DNA of 64,000 nucleotides from Pseudovibrio sp. M1P-2-3 (GCF_031501865.1 NZ_JARRCW010000001.1:257001-321000); one strand, 5' to 3'; counted from the first letter of the stretch, positions 44,980 through 54,906 are shown. The notes: a model not told the origin generated them from the letters alone. A program made the numbers and translations.

Positions 44980-45806
44980 TGAATAGAACGATCAAAACAG
45001 TGCTGTTTTATGCACTTGTCGCCTGCATAGTCGTTTTCTCGGTTTTTCCTTTCTACTATGCCGTTGTCTCTTCCCTGCGTTCGGGGGCGGAACTGTTCAG
45101 CACCTCTTTGCTGCCCACATCCTTCAATTTTGAAAATTATCTTGGCATTTTCACCGAGCAGCCTTTTGGCAGGAACATTTTAAACTCGGTTATCGTTGCA
45201 ACGTCGGTTGTGATCTTCTCGCTGTTTATTGCTGTAACCGCCTCCTATGCACTGGCAAGGGTCCATTTCAGAGGGCGCGGGCTGCTGCTTATGACAGTCT
45301 TGAGTGTCTCCATGTTTCCGCAGGTGGCCATACTCTCGGGCATGTTTGAACTCATCCGTGCGCTGGGCGTTTATAACAGTCTGCCCGGCCTCATTATTCC
45401 CAATACAGTTCTCACGTTGCCGTTTACTGTCTGGGTTTTGACAACCTTTATGCGCGAGCTGCCTAAAGAGCTGGAAGAAGCTGCAATTGTAGACGGGGCT
45501 TCCTCCTTTACGATTGTCAGAAGGATCTTCCTGCCACTCATGTGGCCCGCTCTGGTCACAACAGGCCTGCTGGCATTTATTGCCGCGTGGAATGAGTTCC
45601 TGTTCGCACTTACTTTTACCCTGTCCAACGATGTGCGCACGGTCCCTGTGGCAATTGCTCTACTTTCCGGTGCTTCCGAGTTTGAGCTGCCGTGGGGGCG
45701 CATCATGGCAGCCTCGGTTGTGGTCACCGTGCCGATCGTGGTGCTTGTACTCATCTTTCAAAGAAAAATTGTCGCTGGCCTGACTGCTGGCGCCGTAAAA
45801 GGATAA
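44976..45806 (+). CDS. thuG: Sugar ABC transporter permease 2
   Basis: A 276-residue MalG-type permease with six helices; the EAA loop reads LEEAAIVDGASSFTIVRRIFLPL. The length is exactly that of ThuG of Sinorhizobium and shorter than AglG (about 380), which favours the thu type. It is translated with coupling to the preceding permease. Confidence 0.9.
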   Translation: MMNRTIKTVLFYALVACIVVFSVFPFYYAVVSSLRSGAELFSTSLLPTSFNFENYLGIFTEQPFGRNILNSVIVATSVVIFSLFIAVTASYALARVHFRGRGLLLMTVLSVSMFPQVAILSGMFELIRALGVYNSLPGLIIPNTVLTLPFTVWVLTTFMRELPKELEEAAIVDGASSFTIVRRIFLPLMWPALVTTGLLAFIAAWNEFLFALTFTLSNDVRTVPVAIALLSGASEFELPWGRIMAASVVVTVPIVVLVLIFQRKIVAGLTAGAVKG

Positions 45807-45813
45807 TCACGGG

Positions 45814-47496
45814 ATGAATGCATTTGTTTCCCCAGATCAAAGTGCCCGCAAATCAACGCTCCCCAATGACAGGGATTGGTGGCGGGGCGCTGTCATCTAT
45901 CAGGTCTACCCGCGCTCATTTGCTGATAGCAATGGGGATGGTATCGGAGATTTGCAGGGGATTACCAACAAGCTGGAATATATTGCCGGATTGGGCGTAG
46001 ATGCTCTTTGGATCTCCCCTTTTATGAAATCACCGATGGATGATTTTGGCTATGATGTTTCTGATTATACCGAGGTGGATCCCATGTTCGGAACCATTCA
46101 GGACTTCAAGACGCTGATAGCAAAGGCCCACGCCCTCGGTCTTCGGGTCCTTATGGATCAGGTGATCTCCCACACTTCAGATCAGCACTTGTGGTTCGAA
46201 GAAAGCCGTCAGAGCCGCAACAATACCAAAGCGGACTGGTATGTGTGGGCCGATGCCAAACCGGACGGTTCCCCTCCAAACAACTGGCTTTCCATATTTG
46301 GCGGGTCGGCGTGGCAATGGGATGCCCGCCGGATGCAGTATTATCTGCATAATTTTCTGAAATCCCAACCGGACTTGAACTTCCATAGCGAGGAGGTTCG
46401 CAAAGCTGTTCTGGAGGCAACCCGCTTCTGGCTTGATCTGGGGGTGGATGGTTTCCGGCTGGACACGGTGAACTTCTACTTTCACGACAAGGAGCTGCGT
46501 GATAATCCCCCTCGCCAGTCCAGTGAAACCTCGGCTTCTGCAAAGGACAATAATCCCTACACCTTCCAAGAGCATATCTACGACAAGTCACGCCCTGACA
46601 ATATCGCATTTCTTGAGCGCCTGCGCGCATTGATGAATGAGTACCCCAATACGACGACCGTGGGGGAAATTGGGGCTGAGCAGGATGCGATAGATCTTAT
46701 TACCCAATATACTGAGGGCAGCAAACGTTTGCATATGGCGTATAGCTTCGACCTCCTGTCCAACACGCCCACTCCCACCTACGTGAAGGCCTGTGTTGAG
46801 AAACTGGAAGCAAAGATTGGAGATGGCTGGCCAAGCTGGGCCATGTCGAACCATGATGTTGTGCGGGTGGCTTCCCGTTTGGGCGAGGGGGCCAATGTGG
46901 CTGAAATCGCCCCGGTTTTGCTGGCGCTCAACGCATCTTTACGCGGCTCTCCTTGTATTTATCAAGGCGAAGAGCTCGGCTTTGCAGAGGCGGAGGTTCT
47001 ATTTGATCTGCTGCAAGACCCATACGGAATTGAATTCTGGCCAGAGTTCAAAGGTCGTGACGGGTGCCGCACACCAATGGCATGGGATAATTCCATGCAT
47101 GGGGGCTTCACTGAGGGAACGCCGTGGCTGCCGGTGGATTCTGGGCATATCGCCAGCAATGTCGGTGAACAATCAAAAGACCCGAACTCTATCCTCAACC
47201 GCACGCGGCAGTTCCTGAAATGGCGCCGGAGTCAAAGCGCGCTCATTAAAGGAACAATTCGCTTTTTAGATACCGGTGACCAGATTCTGGGTTTTGTTAG
47301 AGCATTAGAAACTGAAGAGACCTTTTGTCTATTCAATTTAAGCGATGAGACTGCCACACTGGATGTGAGTAGCCTTGGCAAACTGCTGGCCTTGAAGGGG
47401 CATGGCTTTGTTGCGCGGCTTAAAGGTGGGGCTGTGACCATTACACCATGGCAGGCAGCATTCTTGAAAATTCAAAAAGGGTCGGGAGCCTACTGA
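45814..47496 (+). CDS. aglA: GH13 alpha-glucosidase
   Basis: The 560-residue glycoside hydrolase of family 13 (oligo-1,6-glucosidase/alpha-glucosidase subgroup) has WWRGAVIYQVYPRSFADSNGDGIGDLQGI at the start, the nucleophile Asp217 in GVDGFRLDTVNF, the acid/base Glu285 in TVGEIGAE and the third acid Asp348 in SNHD. No signal peptide is seen, so it acts in the cytoplasm on the imported disaccharide. It lies seven bases after the second permease and two bases before the ATPase gene. Confidence 0.93.
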   Translation: MNAFVSPDQSARKSTLPNDRDWWRGAVIYQVYPRSFADSNGDGIGDLQGITNKLEYIAGLGVDALWISPFMKSPMDDFGYDVSDYTEVDPMFGTIQDFKTLIAKAHALGLRVLMDQVISHTSDQHLWFEESRQSRNNTKADWYVWADAKPDGSPPNNWLSIFGGSAWQWDARRMQYYLHNFLKSQPDLNFHSEEVRKAVLEATRFWLDLGVDGFRLDTVNFYFHDKELRDNPPRQSSETSASAKDNNPYTFQEHIYDKSRPDNIAFLERLRALMNEYPNTTTVGEIGAEQDAIDLITQYTEGSKRLHMAYSFDLLSNTPTPTYVKACVEKLEAKIGDGWPSWAMSNHDVVRVASRLGEGANVAEIAPVLLALNASLRGSPCIYQGEELGFAEAEVLFDLLQDPYGIEFWPEFKGRDGCRTPMAWDNSMHGGFTEGTPWLPVDSGHIASNVGEQSKDPNSILNRTRQFLKWRRSQSALIKGTIRFLDTGDQILGFVRALETEETFCLFNLSDETATLDVSSLGKLLALKGHGFVARLKGGAVTITPWQAAFLKIQKGSGAY

Positions 47497-47498
47497 AT

Positions 47499-48626
47499 AT
47501 GGCCAGCATTACCTTAAAAGGTATCGTAAAGGACTTTGGCAGCACCCGAATTATTCACGGTGTTGATCTGGATATTAAAAGCGGCGAGTTCGTCGTCTTT
47601 GTTGGACCTTCCGGCTGCGGAAAATCCACGTTACTGCGCTTGATTGCAGGTCTGGAGGACATTTCTACCGGCTCCTTGTCTATAGACGGTGAGGTGGTGA
47701 ATGACCGATCGCCGAAAGAGCGGAAAATCGCGATGGTATTCCAGTCCTACGCGCTTTATCCGCATATGAATGTTTATGAGAACATGTCCTTTGGGCTGGA
47801 GCTTTCAAAACACTCCAAACAGGAAATTCGTGAGAAAGTCACCAAGGTTGCCGAGGTTCTTGAGCTGACACCTTTGCTGAAGCGTAAGCCCAAGCAGCTA
47901 TCTGGCGGGCAGCGCCAGCGGGTGGCTATTGGCCGTGCGATTGTCCGCAATCCCAAAGTCTTTCTCTTTGATGAGCCTTTGTCCAATCTGGATGCAGCCC
48001 TTCGTGTGCAAATGCGTATCGAAATTGCAAAACTGCACCGCGAAATGGATGCAACCATGATCTATGTAACTCATGATCAGGTGGAGGCCATGACACTGGC
48101 TGATAGGATCGTGGTTCTCTCTGCAGGTCAGGTGGAGCAAGTGGGCTCGCCGTTGGAGCTTTATCATAACCCGCGCAATAAATTCGTTGCAGGGTTTATC
48201 GGTTCCCCAAAAATGAATTTTGTCTCTGCGGCAGTTACTTTAGCCAGCAAAGACAAAGTGGAGGCAAGGCTTGCCAATGGGAACACTGTTGCGGCCTGTG
48301 TTGACGGGAGCCAGCTTACAGTTGGAGAGAAAGTTACCATTGGTATCCGGCCCGAGCATATTGAAAGCTCTCAAGAGGGGCCTATTTCTACGCCTGTAGA
48401 GGTCATTGAAGAGCTGGGTGAGAGCCATTTTCTCTACGTTCGCTCTCCAGATGGAGAACTAATGACAGTTCAAAAATCAGGTGATGCGCAAATCAAAGCC
48501 GGCGATGAAGTGACTTTGGAACTCCCGCCAACCCAGTGCCATGTTTTCAAAAGTGACGGAACATCTCTTCCTCGCCAAGCGGACACTTCAACGTCCATGG
48601 CCGCCCGCCAGATGGAAAATAATTAG
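47499..48626 (+). CDS. Sugar ABC transporter ATP-binding protein (MalK/UgpC type)
   Basis: A 375-residue ATPase with Walker A GPSGCGKST (36-44), Q-loop FQSYALYPHM, signature LSGGQRQRVAIGRA, Walker B VFLFDEP and the H-loop TH. The C-terminal third is the MalK-type regulatory OB domain (TIGIRPEHIE). It drives the thuEFG-like channel and belongs with the aglK/thuK type. GGGAG lies ten bases before ATG 47499. It converges with the next gene, the two stops overlapping by four bases. Confidence 0.92.
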   Translation: MASITLKGIVKDFGSTRIIHGVDLDIKSGEFVVFVGPSGCGKSTLLRLIAGLEDISTGSLSIDGEVVNDRSPKERKIAMVFQSYALYPHMNVYENMSFGLELSKHSKQEIREKVTKVAEVLELTPLLKRKPKQLSGGQRQRVAIGRAIVRNPKVFLFDEPLSNLDAALRVQMRIEIAKLHREMDATMIYVTHDQVEAMTLADRIVVLSAGQVEQVGSPLELYHNPRNKFVAGFIGSPKMNFVSAAVTLASKDKVEARLANGNTVAACVDGSQLTVGEKVTIGIRPEHIESSQEGPISTPVEVIEELGESHFLYVRSPDGELMTVQKSGDAQIKAGDEVTLELPPTQCHVFKSDGTSLPRQADTSTSMAARQMENN

Positions 48627-49033
48627 TACATTACTTTGTAAAGGGTAATGTCTACTGGGGTAGCCGGCTTTAACTTTGCGCTGCCGCGTGCGAGTAGCCA
48701 GCCGTCGCTGCGTTTCAGGTTGGCAACGAGCTGTAGTGTTGGAGATGTGGTTGCAGTGGAGGAGGGGGATGCTAGCGAAAATTCCAGCGTCTTGGATTTG
48801 CCCGAACTTGAGAGCTGGACTTTACCGTCAAGGTCTTGGGTATCTTTGTGAGTGTCTTGCCCTTTGAAAGATACTTCGAGTGAACCTTTCGGTATGGCAG
48901 TGTTGTCCTCGAACCTGACTATGACCTTAATATCTTCTGGTTGTATTGTGACTGTCTCGGAAACCGCTGCACTGCCTGACGCCAGAAATCCGGCTGCTGC
49001 GAATACCATTTTGCGATTGGTCAAGAGCCTCAT
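48623..49033 (-). CDS. Secreted YscW/YbaY-like beta-sandwich protein
   Basis: The 136-residue product has an N-terminal signal (KMVFAAAGFLASGSAAVS, start at 49033 or at the Met eight codons on). The mature part is beta-rich and ends DITLYKVMY, and begins with TIQPEDIKVIVRFEDNTAIPKGSLEVSF; the pattern resembles the YbaY/YscW lipoprotein-related family, though no lipobox Cys is present. It is a small periplasmic or surface protein of unknown job. It converges on the ATPase gene with a four-base overlap. Confidence 0.5.
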   Translation of the reverse strand: MRLLTNRKMVFAAAGFLASGSAAVSETVTIQPEDIKVIVRFEDNTAIPKGSLEVSFKGQDTHKDTQDLDGKVQLSSSGKSKTLEFSLASPSSTATTSPTLQLVANLKRSDGWLLARGSAKLKPATPVDITLYKVMY

Positions 49034-49101
49034 AATACTACCTTTATTGTGTATGTAACCCGCAATAGTTCCAGATCTATAAAAAGACTATAGCCAAAAG
49101 A

Positions 49102-49127
49102 AGAGGGGCGCTGGAAGGCGCCCCTCT
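49102..49127 (-). terminator. Terminator of the RTX protease gene
   Basis: AGAGGGGCGC (49102-49111) and GCGCCCCTCT (49118-49127) form a perfect 10-bp stem nine bases after the RTX gene, followed by TCTTTT on the minus strand; a T-rich flank also exists on plus. Confidence 0.75.
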
Positions 49128-49135
49128 CGTTATTT

Positions 49136-52100
49136 TTAGATGATCACAAAATCATCGGCTGCAAGGTTCAAGCCTGAATCCAGTCGTGCGAACTGGATCG
49201 CATCACCATCACCGGACCCGTCCGCATCATAGAACAGAGCCCCGCTATCGGTATCGTAAATGATACGATCACTGGCGTCTCTTGCAACACCAGAGGCGCT
49301 CATGTGGAATGAATTCAGGTCAAGCAGACCCTCATTGCCAGCTTCTGTAAAGATGCTGCTGTCCAGCAGGATCAGATCTTCAGCACTGTTGAAGTCCTTG
49401 ATCTTATCCACATTGTCTTCGCCAAGCTCTGTAGAGAAGCGGAAGGAATCTTCCCCTGCGCCGCCATCCAGAACATCGTTTCCAAGGCCGCCGTCCAGCA
49501 AGTCGCTGCCACGTCCACCATAGAGCTTGTCATCACCGGCAACACCCGGTTGAACCGGCTCAGGCGGGAACTCAACGGATACGTTCAAGGTGTAGTCGGA
49601 ACCCTCAGGAACAGCTTCTGTCCAGCCCTCAGGGGAATCCGGTGTCCAGCTGCCCTCAAGGATGTAGTAGGTTCCGGTTTCCTGAACAACGAAGACTGTG
49701 CTTGAATCGCGGCTGCTGTTAGAGCCGGCATCGCCGCCACCATCATCGTTTTCAGTGACGATATTCCCATCACTATCAAGCAAGCGCACCCAGCTGTCAT
49801 GGACGTTCGGATCAGCAATACCATCGATGTCGATTGTAAGAACTGTTCCAGCTGCAAGGTCGATGCTGTAGTAGCCGCCCAAACCATTTCCGGTTGCGTT
49901 GACAGTCGTGTGAAGGACTGAGGTCGAATCGAAAATATTTGGATCTTCTGTCAAGGAGAAGTTGTTGGAAATATCGAACGCGGTATCCATTGAGTTGTTG
50001 GTGGCGTCCGCTCCCAGTGTGGCGTAACCGGTGCCCATGCCTGGACGTGGGATAGCCTCTCCAAGGTCGGCGAAGTCACCGAGCAGAATATCATCGCCGC
50101 CGCCGCCGCGAAGAATATCGTTGCCACCCTGACCTGTTAGAGTGTTCGCTGAGTTGTCACCCTTCATGCGGTCATTGAAACCGGAACCTGCAAGGTTTTC
50201 GATGGAGTTATAAGTATCTCCCTCGGAACGCCCCTTCGCCAGATTGAGCCGGACACCGCTTGTTGCATCTGAATAGTCTGCAGTGTCGCTACCTGCTCCA
50301 CCGTTCAAGATGTCAGCGCCTGCGCCGCCAGTCAGAACATCGTCGCCTGAACCACCAGAGAGCTCATTGACCTGATCGTTTCCGATGAGGTGATCGTCGA
50401 AGTAAGAACCAACAACGTTTTCTACATCAACAATGATGTCGTGCTTGATGGCAGTGCCGCGGCCCACAATCTGCACAGGACCATCAGCGTCACCGCCACT
50501 GGCTGTACCATTGACCAAGTCAACCATCACACCGCCGGAGCTTCCTGAGTAAACAACGGTATCGATACCTTCTCCGCCATTCAGGTAATCCTGACCGGAG
50601 CCACCGATAAGCGTATCGTTGCCTTCATCGCCCCACAGCATGTCACCGTCATTGCCGCCGTCCAGAATGTCATCACCAGCGCCGCCATTGAAGACGTCAC
50701 CGCCACCTTGGCCCCAGAAATGGTTGTCGGAGGAGTTACCAATGAACCGGTCAACACGATCATCGGAACCGATCAGGTTTTCGATGGAGTAGAATGTATC
50801 CCCGGAGGCTGTGCCGCCGCTGGCCATGTTGGTTTCAAGGTTAACGATCAGCTGGAACGGACTTTCATTGCTGAAGTCAACAGTGTCACTGCCTTCACCG
50901 CCGATAAAGACGTCAACGCCGTCTTGACCCATAAGGATATCGTCGCCTTCGCCGCCATCGAGAATGTCATCGCCAGCACCGCCCAAAATGGTGTCGTTAC
51001 CGCGACCACCATACAGAACGTCGTTGCCGTCATCACTTTCGGTCTGATCTTCAAGGTCTTCAACATCAATGGTGTTGTTGATATCGCGGCTGGCCAGTGA
51101 ATCGCGACCACCAACGATGTAGTCGTCTCCATCCATACCGAAGATTGTGTCGCCACCAGCGCCACCATCAAGGGTGTTGTTTCCTTCATCACCAAAGATG
51201 ATGCTGGTCATCGCTTCGCTTGTATCTGGTGTGGTATCCTCAACAGGCAGCTCAACGGGTTCAACTGGAGTGCCGTCAACATAGATAATGTTTTCAACAT
51301 TCTCCACGTCACCCAGATCAATATCCCTGTTCAGGACGATGATGGTGTCATTACCGCCATCAGCTTCTTCGCGAACGATGTCATCAGCGGAATCGACAAA
51401 GTAAATATCATCGCCGTTGCCGCCAGCCATGCGGTCAGCGCCGCTGCCACCGTTCAGCACGTTGTTTCCATCGTTACCGATGATGATGTCATCAAACTGG
51501 CTACCGATACCGTTCTCGATATAGTACTCGGTCTGATCTTCATTGTGTCCGGCAAAGATAGACACGTTGTTGCTGTGTCCGTTTACACTGGAGAACTGTC
51601 CAGCGCGCATATCAAGGATGGTGCCTGCTGTAGAGCCGGAGAAGTCAATGGTGTCTTCCCCGCCAGTGTCATGGATCACGAAACCAATATCGTGCTGCAT
51701 GCCCGTGGAGGTCAGCTCATAGCCATACTCGGTGCTGTTGAAGCCGTAGGTGTTGTCACCCGTATTGAGATCAATCGTCTGGTATGTGCGCACACCATCT
51801 TCATCAACAGTCGAGAAATAGCGGCGGATAATTGCCTCAATGTCGGCCATTAACGGTGTTGCTGCCGACCAGCGCGTTGTTTCCCCAACATCAATGCCAT
51901 CAAAATAGGACATGACGCTGTACTGTTGGCGGTCATAGGTCCATGTGGCATTGTTCAGGTAGTTGATCTGAACGCCGCCTGGTCCGCCGTAGTTGTAAAG
52001 ACCAGGGTGATTGAGGCCGAATTCATGACCGAATTCATGAATAAAGCTGTCAAACACATAGCCGCCAATGTCTGTCAGGTTAGGCTCTGTGTCGTGGAAG

Positions 52101-52474
52101 CGCTGGCCGATGCTGACATAGCGGTTGGATGAGTAGGCACTGCCATCGTCCTGTTCACCCAGTGCTGGGCTTACAACTTCCATCCATTGCGTGTCCGGAT
52201 CGAATGGCACGTCATCGACAATTTCAAATTCAAGCGGGGTAACATAAGACCACATCTGCAAAGCTCCAATAGCGGCAGCTTTGTATTCAGGGTAGTCATT
52301 GAGTCCTGAAACGTTGATAACCAACGGTTCCTGAGCAATCTCAGGTGTCAGGCTTCGCGGCAGTGCACCAAGGTAATCCAGATAAGATTCATAATCTTCA
52401 CTTTTACCAAATGGATTGTCTGGGGTTTGATCATTAATCCACCAGTAGCCACTGGCATGTGTCGGATGTTGCAT
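49136..52474 (-). CDS. Serralysin-like RTX metalloprotease with embedded PPC domain
   Basis: The 1112-residue protein has an N-terminal M10-type protease domain with zinc motif HEFGHEFGLNH (146-156) and Met-turn YSVMSYF (186-192). After it come several blocks of RTX nonapeptides (GGxGxDxxx, such as GGAGDDILDGGEGDD) from about residue 345. Between the last blocks, at about 840-1010, lies a pre-peptidase C-terminal (PPC) domain (FDISNNFSLTEDPNIF to YTLNVSVEF). The final stretch has FRFSTELGEDNVDKIKDFN and ends DDFVII, a type I secretion signal pattern. No Sec signal is seen. GGGAG lies about eight bases before ATG 52474. It is probably exported as a calcium-folding protease; no ABC/MFP exporter genes are near. 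Confidence 0.88.
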   Translation of the reverse strand: MQHPTHASGYWWINDQTPDNPFGKSEDYESYLDYLGALPRSLTPEIAQEPLVINVSGLNDYPEYKAAAIGALQMWSYVTPLEFEIVDDVPFDPDTQWMEVVSPALGEQDDGSAYSSNRYVSIGQRFHDTEPNLTDIGGYVFDSFIHEFGHEFGLNHPGLYNYGGPGGVQINYLNNATWTYDRQQYSVMSYFDGIDVGETTRWSAATPLMADIEAIIRRYFSTVDEDGVRTYQTIDLNTGDNTYGFNSTEYGYELTSTGMQHDIGFVIHDTGGEDTIDFSGSTAGTILDMRAGQFSSVNGHSNNVSIFAGHNEDQTEYYIENGIGSQFDDIIIGNDGNNVLNGGSGADRMAGGNGDDIYFVDSADDIVREEADGGNDTIIVLNRDIDLGDVENVENIIYVDGTPVEPVELPVEDTTPDTSEAMTSIIFGDEGNNTLDGGAGGDTIFGMDGDDYIVGGRDSLASRDINNTIDVEDLEDQTESDDGNDVLYGGRGNDTILGGAGDDILDGGEGDDILMGQDGVDVFIGGEGSDTVDFSNESPFQLIVNLETNMASGGTASGDTFYSIENLIGSDDRVDRFIGNSSDNHFWGQGGGDVFNGGAGDDILDGGNDGDMLWGDEGNDTLIGGSGQDYLNGGEGIDTVVYSGSSGGVMVDLVNGTASGGDADGPVQIVGRGTAIKHDIIVDVENVVGSYFDDHLIGNDQVNELSGGSGDDVLTGGAGADILNGGAGSDTADYSDATSGVRLNLAKGRSEGDTYNSIENLAGSGFNDRMKGDNSANTLTGQGGNDILRGGGGDDILLGDFADLGEAIPRPGMGTGYATLGADATNNSMDTAFDISNNFSLTEDPNIFDSTSVLHTTVNATGNGLGGYYSIDLAAGTVLTIDIDGIADPNVHDSWVRLLDSDGNIVTENDDGGGDAGSNSSRDSSTVFVVQETGTYYILEGSWTPDSPEGWTEAVPEGSDYTLNVSVEFPPEPVQPGVAGDDKLYGGRGSDLLDGGLGNDVLDGGAGEDSFRFSTELGEDNVDKIKDFNSAEDLILLDSSIFTEAGNEGLLDLNSFHMSASGVARDASDRIIYDTDSGALFYDADGSGDGDAIQFARLDSGLNLAADDFVII

Positions 52475-53353
52475 CGGTTGATCTCCCTGCTTTATAAGTT
52501 TGGGTTGATAATGCGTAACAGTATTGGTGTGCCAGCAATTACTCGGCATCACATATGCCGTCGCCCCATTGGCACTTGGGGACGTTTCTAGAAGACAAAA
52601 TTATTGAGAATCTTGAGGAGAGGATTCGTAGTGTGTTTTACTAGGGACACTTATAATTTTTGCTAGATTATAACGGGCGTACTTTCTGATCCGCCTCGCA
52701 TTTGCTGTACAGGAGAGCGATTGGGACTTCCTGTATCCGTTGAGATGCTCAAGTTTTTGAGGTTCCAACAGTTTAAGGAGTTTTGATGATTTCTTAAGAG
52801 CTTGTTTAAGCGGAGAATACGCATAGCCAGTCAACACTTTCAATCACTCCAAGTCCCTGTCTGCATATTCAGTGCCAGTGATTACCCATAAAAGGTGTGG
52901 TCTATCAATACTTAATGCAGACGATTTTATCGTTATCTTTTCCAATATAGTTATAGAATTCTTTTTGTTTTCTGGTTGAAAGTCAATGATTTTTAAGGTG
53001 ATAAAATTTAACCAATGAAACTAATTTAATGAGATATATTGGATAAGCCTGTTAATATACTTAACTATTGTTTTGTTAATTTATGTGAATTTTAAAATTG
53101 TAAATAAATGCCGTTTTATTATTGATAATATTTGTTGCGAACTAACTTAAAAGTTTAAGAAGTTGCATATCAGCCGTTCAATCCGTGAATACGCATCTAC
53201 TTATGCAGAATTTCCGCAAATCCAGCCCGTTCTGAGACCAGGGAAATTTGTTCTGTTTACCCCAAGCGAAGGTTCTGAAATTTAGATCATAGCAACGACA
53301 ATATAATATCTTGGAGTCCAGAGTGAACTACACGTGTAAGGCGGGTTGGAAAC
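52475..53353. other. AT-rich gene-poor region upstream of the RTX gene
   Basis: About 880 bases, very AT-rich between 52900 and 53160. It should hold the RTX promoter on minus and that of the dehydrogenase on plus. A lone minus-strand frame (52601-52843, TTG start) is basic but has no family features. I see no tRNA, repeat array or mobile element. Confidence 0.4.
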
Positions 53354-54184
53354 ATGGACATATTTGGAAAGACCGCTGTTGTAACTGGTGCGGGAAGTGG
53401 CATTGGGCGAGGGTTGGCGCTTAATCTTTCCCAAAAGGGAATGAATGTTGTCCTTGTGGGGCCTCACAGCAGTTCACTGGAAGATGTGGCAGCTGAAGTG
53501 AACCGTGGGGGAGGCCAGTGCGTGTGCGTTGTGGCCGATGTTTCACAACTGGAGGACGTTCGGCGGGTTGCTGATGAAGCGGTGGCAGCGTTCGGTTCTG
53601 TTTATCTTTTGTGTAACAATGCAGGTGTTGGTCCCATTGGATCATGCGCGGAAACAACGCTTGAAGAATGGGAATGGACTCTCGGAGTCAACATGTGGGG
53701 CGTGATCTATGGAATACATGTTTTCCTGCCGCTTCTTGAGGCTCAGGGTGAGGGGCATATCAATACAACAGCCTCAGAATCCGGTTTATATGGCGTACCG
53801 TATTTTGCAGCTTACAACACCTCAAAGTTCGCCGTGGTCGGTCTGATGCAGTCTCTTGCCAGAGATCTTCGCAATTCCCGTTCCAAAGTGACCGTATCTG
53901 TATTTTGCCCCGGAGCTGTGCGAACGTGCATTCTTGAAAGTGACCGCTCCCGTCCACAGTCTGCCAGCAGAGATGTGCCCGTCAGTGCGCCGACTGAAGC
54001 ATTTCACACCATGGTGTCCCAAGCCATTGCCACAGGTTTGCCCCCTGAAGATGCGGCCATGATTTGCGTTGAAGGAATACGGCAAGGGAAGTTCTGGATT
54101 TTCTCGCACGACCATGTGCCTGAGACAGCATACAAACAGGCCGAGGCAATGTTACAGGAGCAAAGGTTGACCGATCTGTCGTAG
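53354..54184 (+). CDS. Short-chain dehydrogenase/reductase
   Basis: A 276-residue SDR with VVTGAGSGIGRGLAL (NAD(P) loop), the NNAG motif LLCNNAGVGP, a catalytic Ser in INTTASESGLYG and Y-x3-K in YFAAYNTSKFA. The C-terminal half (SDRSRPQSASRDVPVS) differs from common types and may define a special substrate. No partner gene is adjacent. It probably oxidises or reduces an alcohol/ketone in the cytoplasm. Confidence 0.88.
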   Translation: MDIFGKTAVVTGAGSGIGRGLALNLSQKGMNVVLVGPHSSSLEDVAAEVNRGGGQCVCVVADVSQLEDVRRVADEAVAAFGSVYLLCNNAGVGPIGSCAETTLEEWEWTLGVNMWGVIYGIHVFLPLLEAQGEGHINTTASESGLYGVPYFAAYNTSKFAVVGLMQSLARDLRNSRSKVTVSVFCPGAVRTCILESDRSRPQSASRDVPVSAPTEAFHTMVSQAIATGLPPEDAAMICVEGIRQGKFWIFSHDHVPETAYKQAEAMLQEQRLTDLS

Positions 54185-54444
54185 GCGCAGGACTACAAGT
54201 TCTTGAATGTGGGCAGGGAAGCGGTTCAGCCGTCCTGTACCTTGCTGCGCGACCAGATTGTTGCGGCAAATGTGGGCGCTGTAAGAAAAGCAGCTGTTGT
54301 ATGTAAGGATAACCTGTCGCGCAATACCTTGAGAACAGACAGGCCTGCCACGGTCCCAAGACTATGGAACATAAACCGCTACCTGTAAAATAAGGCGCAG
54401 CTAAAACAGAGGATACGCTGAACATTATAGCATTTGGGCAAATT

Positions 54445-54469
54445 AAAACCCCGCAGGAGTGCGGGGTTT
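54445..54469 (-). terminator. Terminator of the tsaD-gpsA-YCII-EVE operon
   Basis: AAACCCCGCA/TGCGGGGTTT (within 54445-54469) is a perfect 10-bp stem with a GGAG loop; on the minus strand it is followed by TTAATTTG, nine bases past the EVE gene's stop. Confidence 0.8.
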
Positions 54470-54477
54470 GAGACCAG

Positions 54478-54906
54478 TTAAATCTTGTTGGGGTCCAGTC
54501 CCCCCATCTGGCAGACCAGTTCCCATTCTTCGGTTTTAACCGGCTGTACAGAAAGGCGCATGCTTGTCACAAGGGACATATCGGCAAGGCGCTCCTCTAC
54601 TTTAACCTGCGCAAGTGTGACAGGGTTAGGCACGTCACACACCGCCTTGATGTCCACACATTCCCAGCGCGGATCATCAACCGTTGAATCAGGATGCGCC
54701 AGCGCACAGACTTCTACAATGCCAACCACTTCCTTGCCGATATTGGAATGGTAAAAGAAGCCTCTGTCACCAATTTCCATTTGGCGCATGAAGTTGCGGG
54801 CCTGATAGTTGCGCACCCCGTCCCACTCTTCACCAACATCACCTTTGGCTTTTTGTTGTTCCCAAGACCACTTGTTCGGTTCGGACTTAAAGAGCCAGTA
54901 TTTCAA
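54478..54906 (-). CDS. EVE domain protein
   Basis: The 142-residue protein has the EVE (PUA-like) fold: KYWLFKSEPNKWSWEQQ, GVRNYQARNFMRQMEIGDRGFFYHS and the conserved C-terminal MRLSVQPVKTEEWE. EVE domains read modified bases in DNA or RNA. The start is TTG 54906 with GGAGG nine bases upstream, inside the end of the YCII gene. The tsaD-gpsA-YCII-EVE order is a conserved alphaproteobacterial block. Confidence 0.88.
   Translation of the reverse strand: MKYWLFKSEPNKWSWEQQKAKGDVGEEWDGVRNYQARNFMRQMEIGDRGFFYHSNIGKEVVGIVEVCALAHPDSTVDDPRWECVDIKAVCDVPNPVTLAQVKVEERLADMSLVTSMRLSVQPVKTEEWELVCQMGGLDPNKI

Noticed and set aside
49136-52474. Regular repeated units that could suggest a repeat array or CRISPR
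   Set aside because: They are in-frame RTX nonapeptide codons with no constant repeat/spacer structure.
52601-52843. An 80-codon basic frame on minus with a TTG start
   Set aside because: It has a plausible but weak SD, lies in AT-rich sequence and has no recognised pattern; not enough to call a gene.
53982-54425. A 147-codon minus-strand frame over the end of the dehydrogenase gene
   Set aside because: It overlaps the SDR coding region, is Cys/Ser/Pro-rich noise and has no SD.
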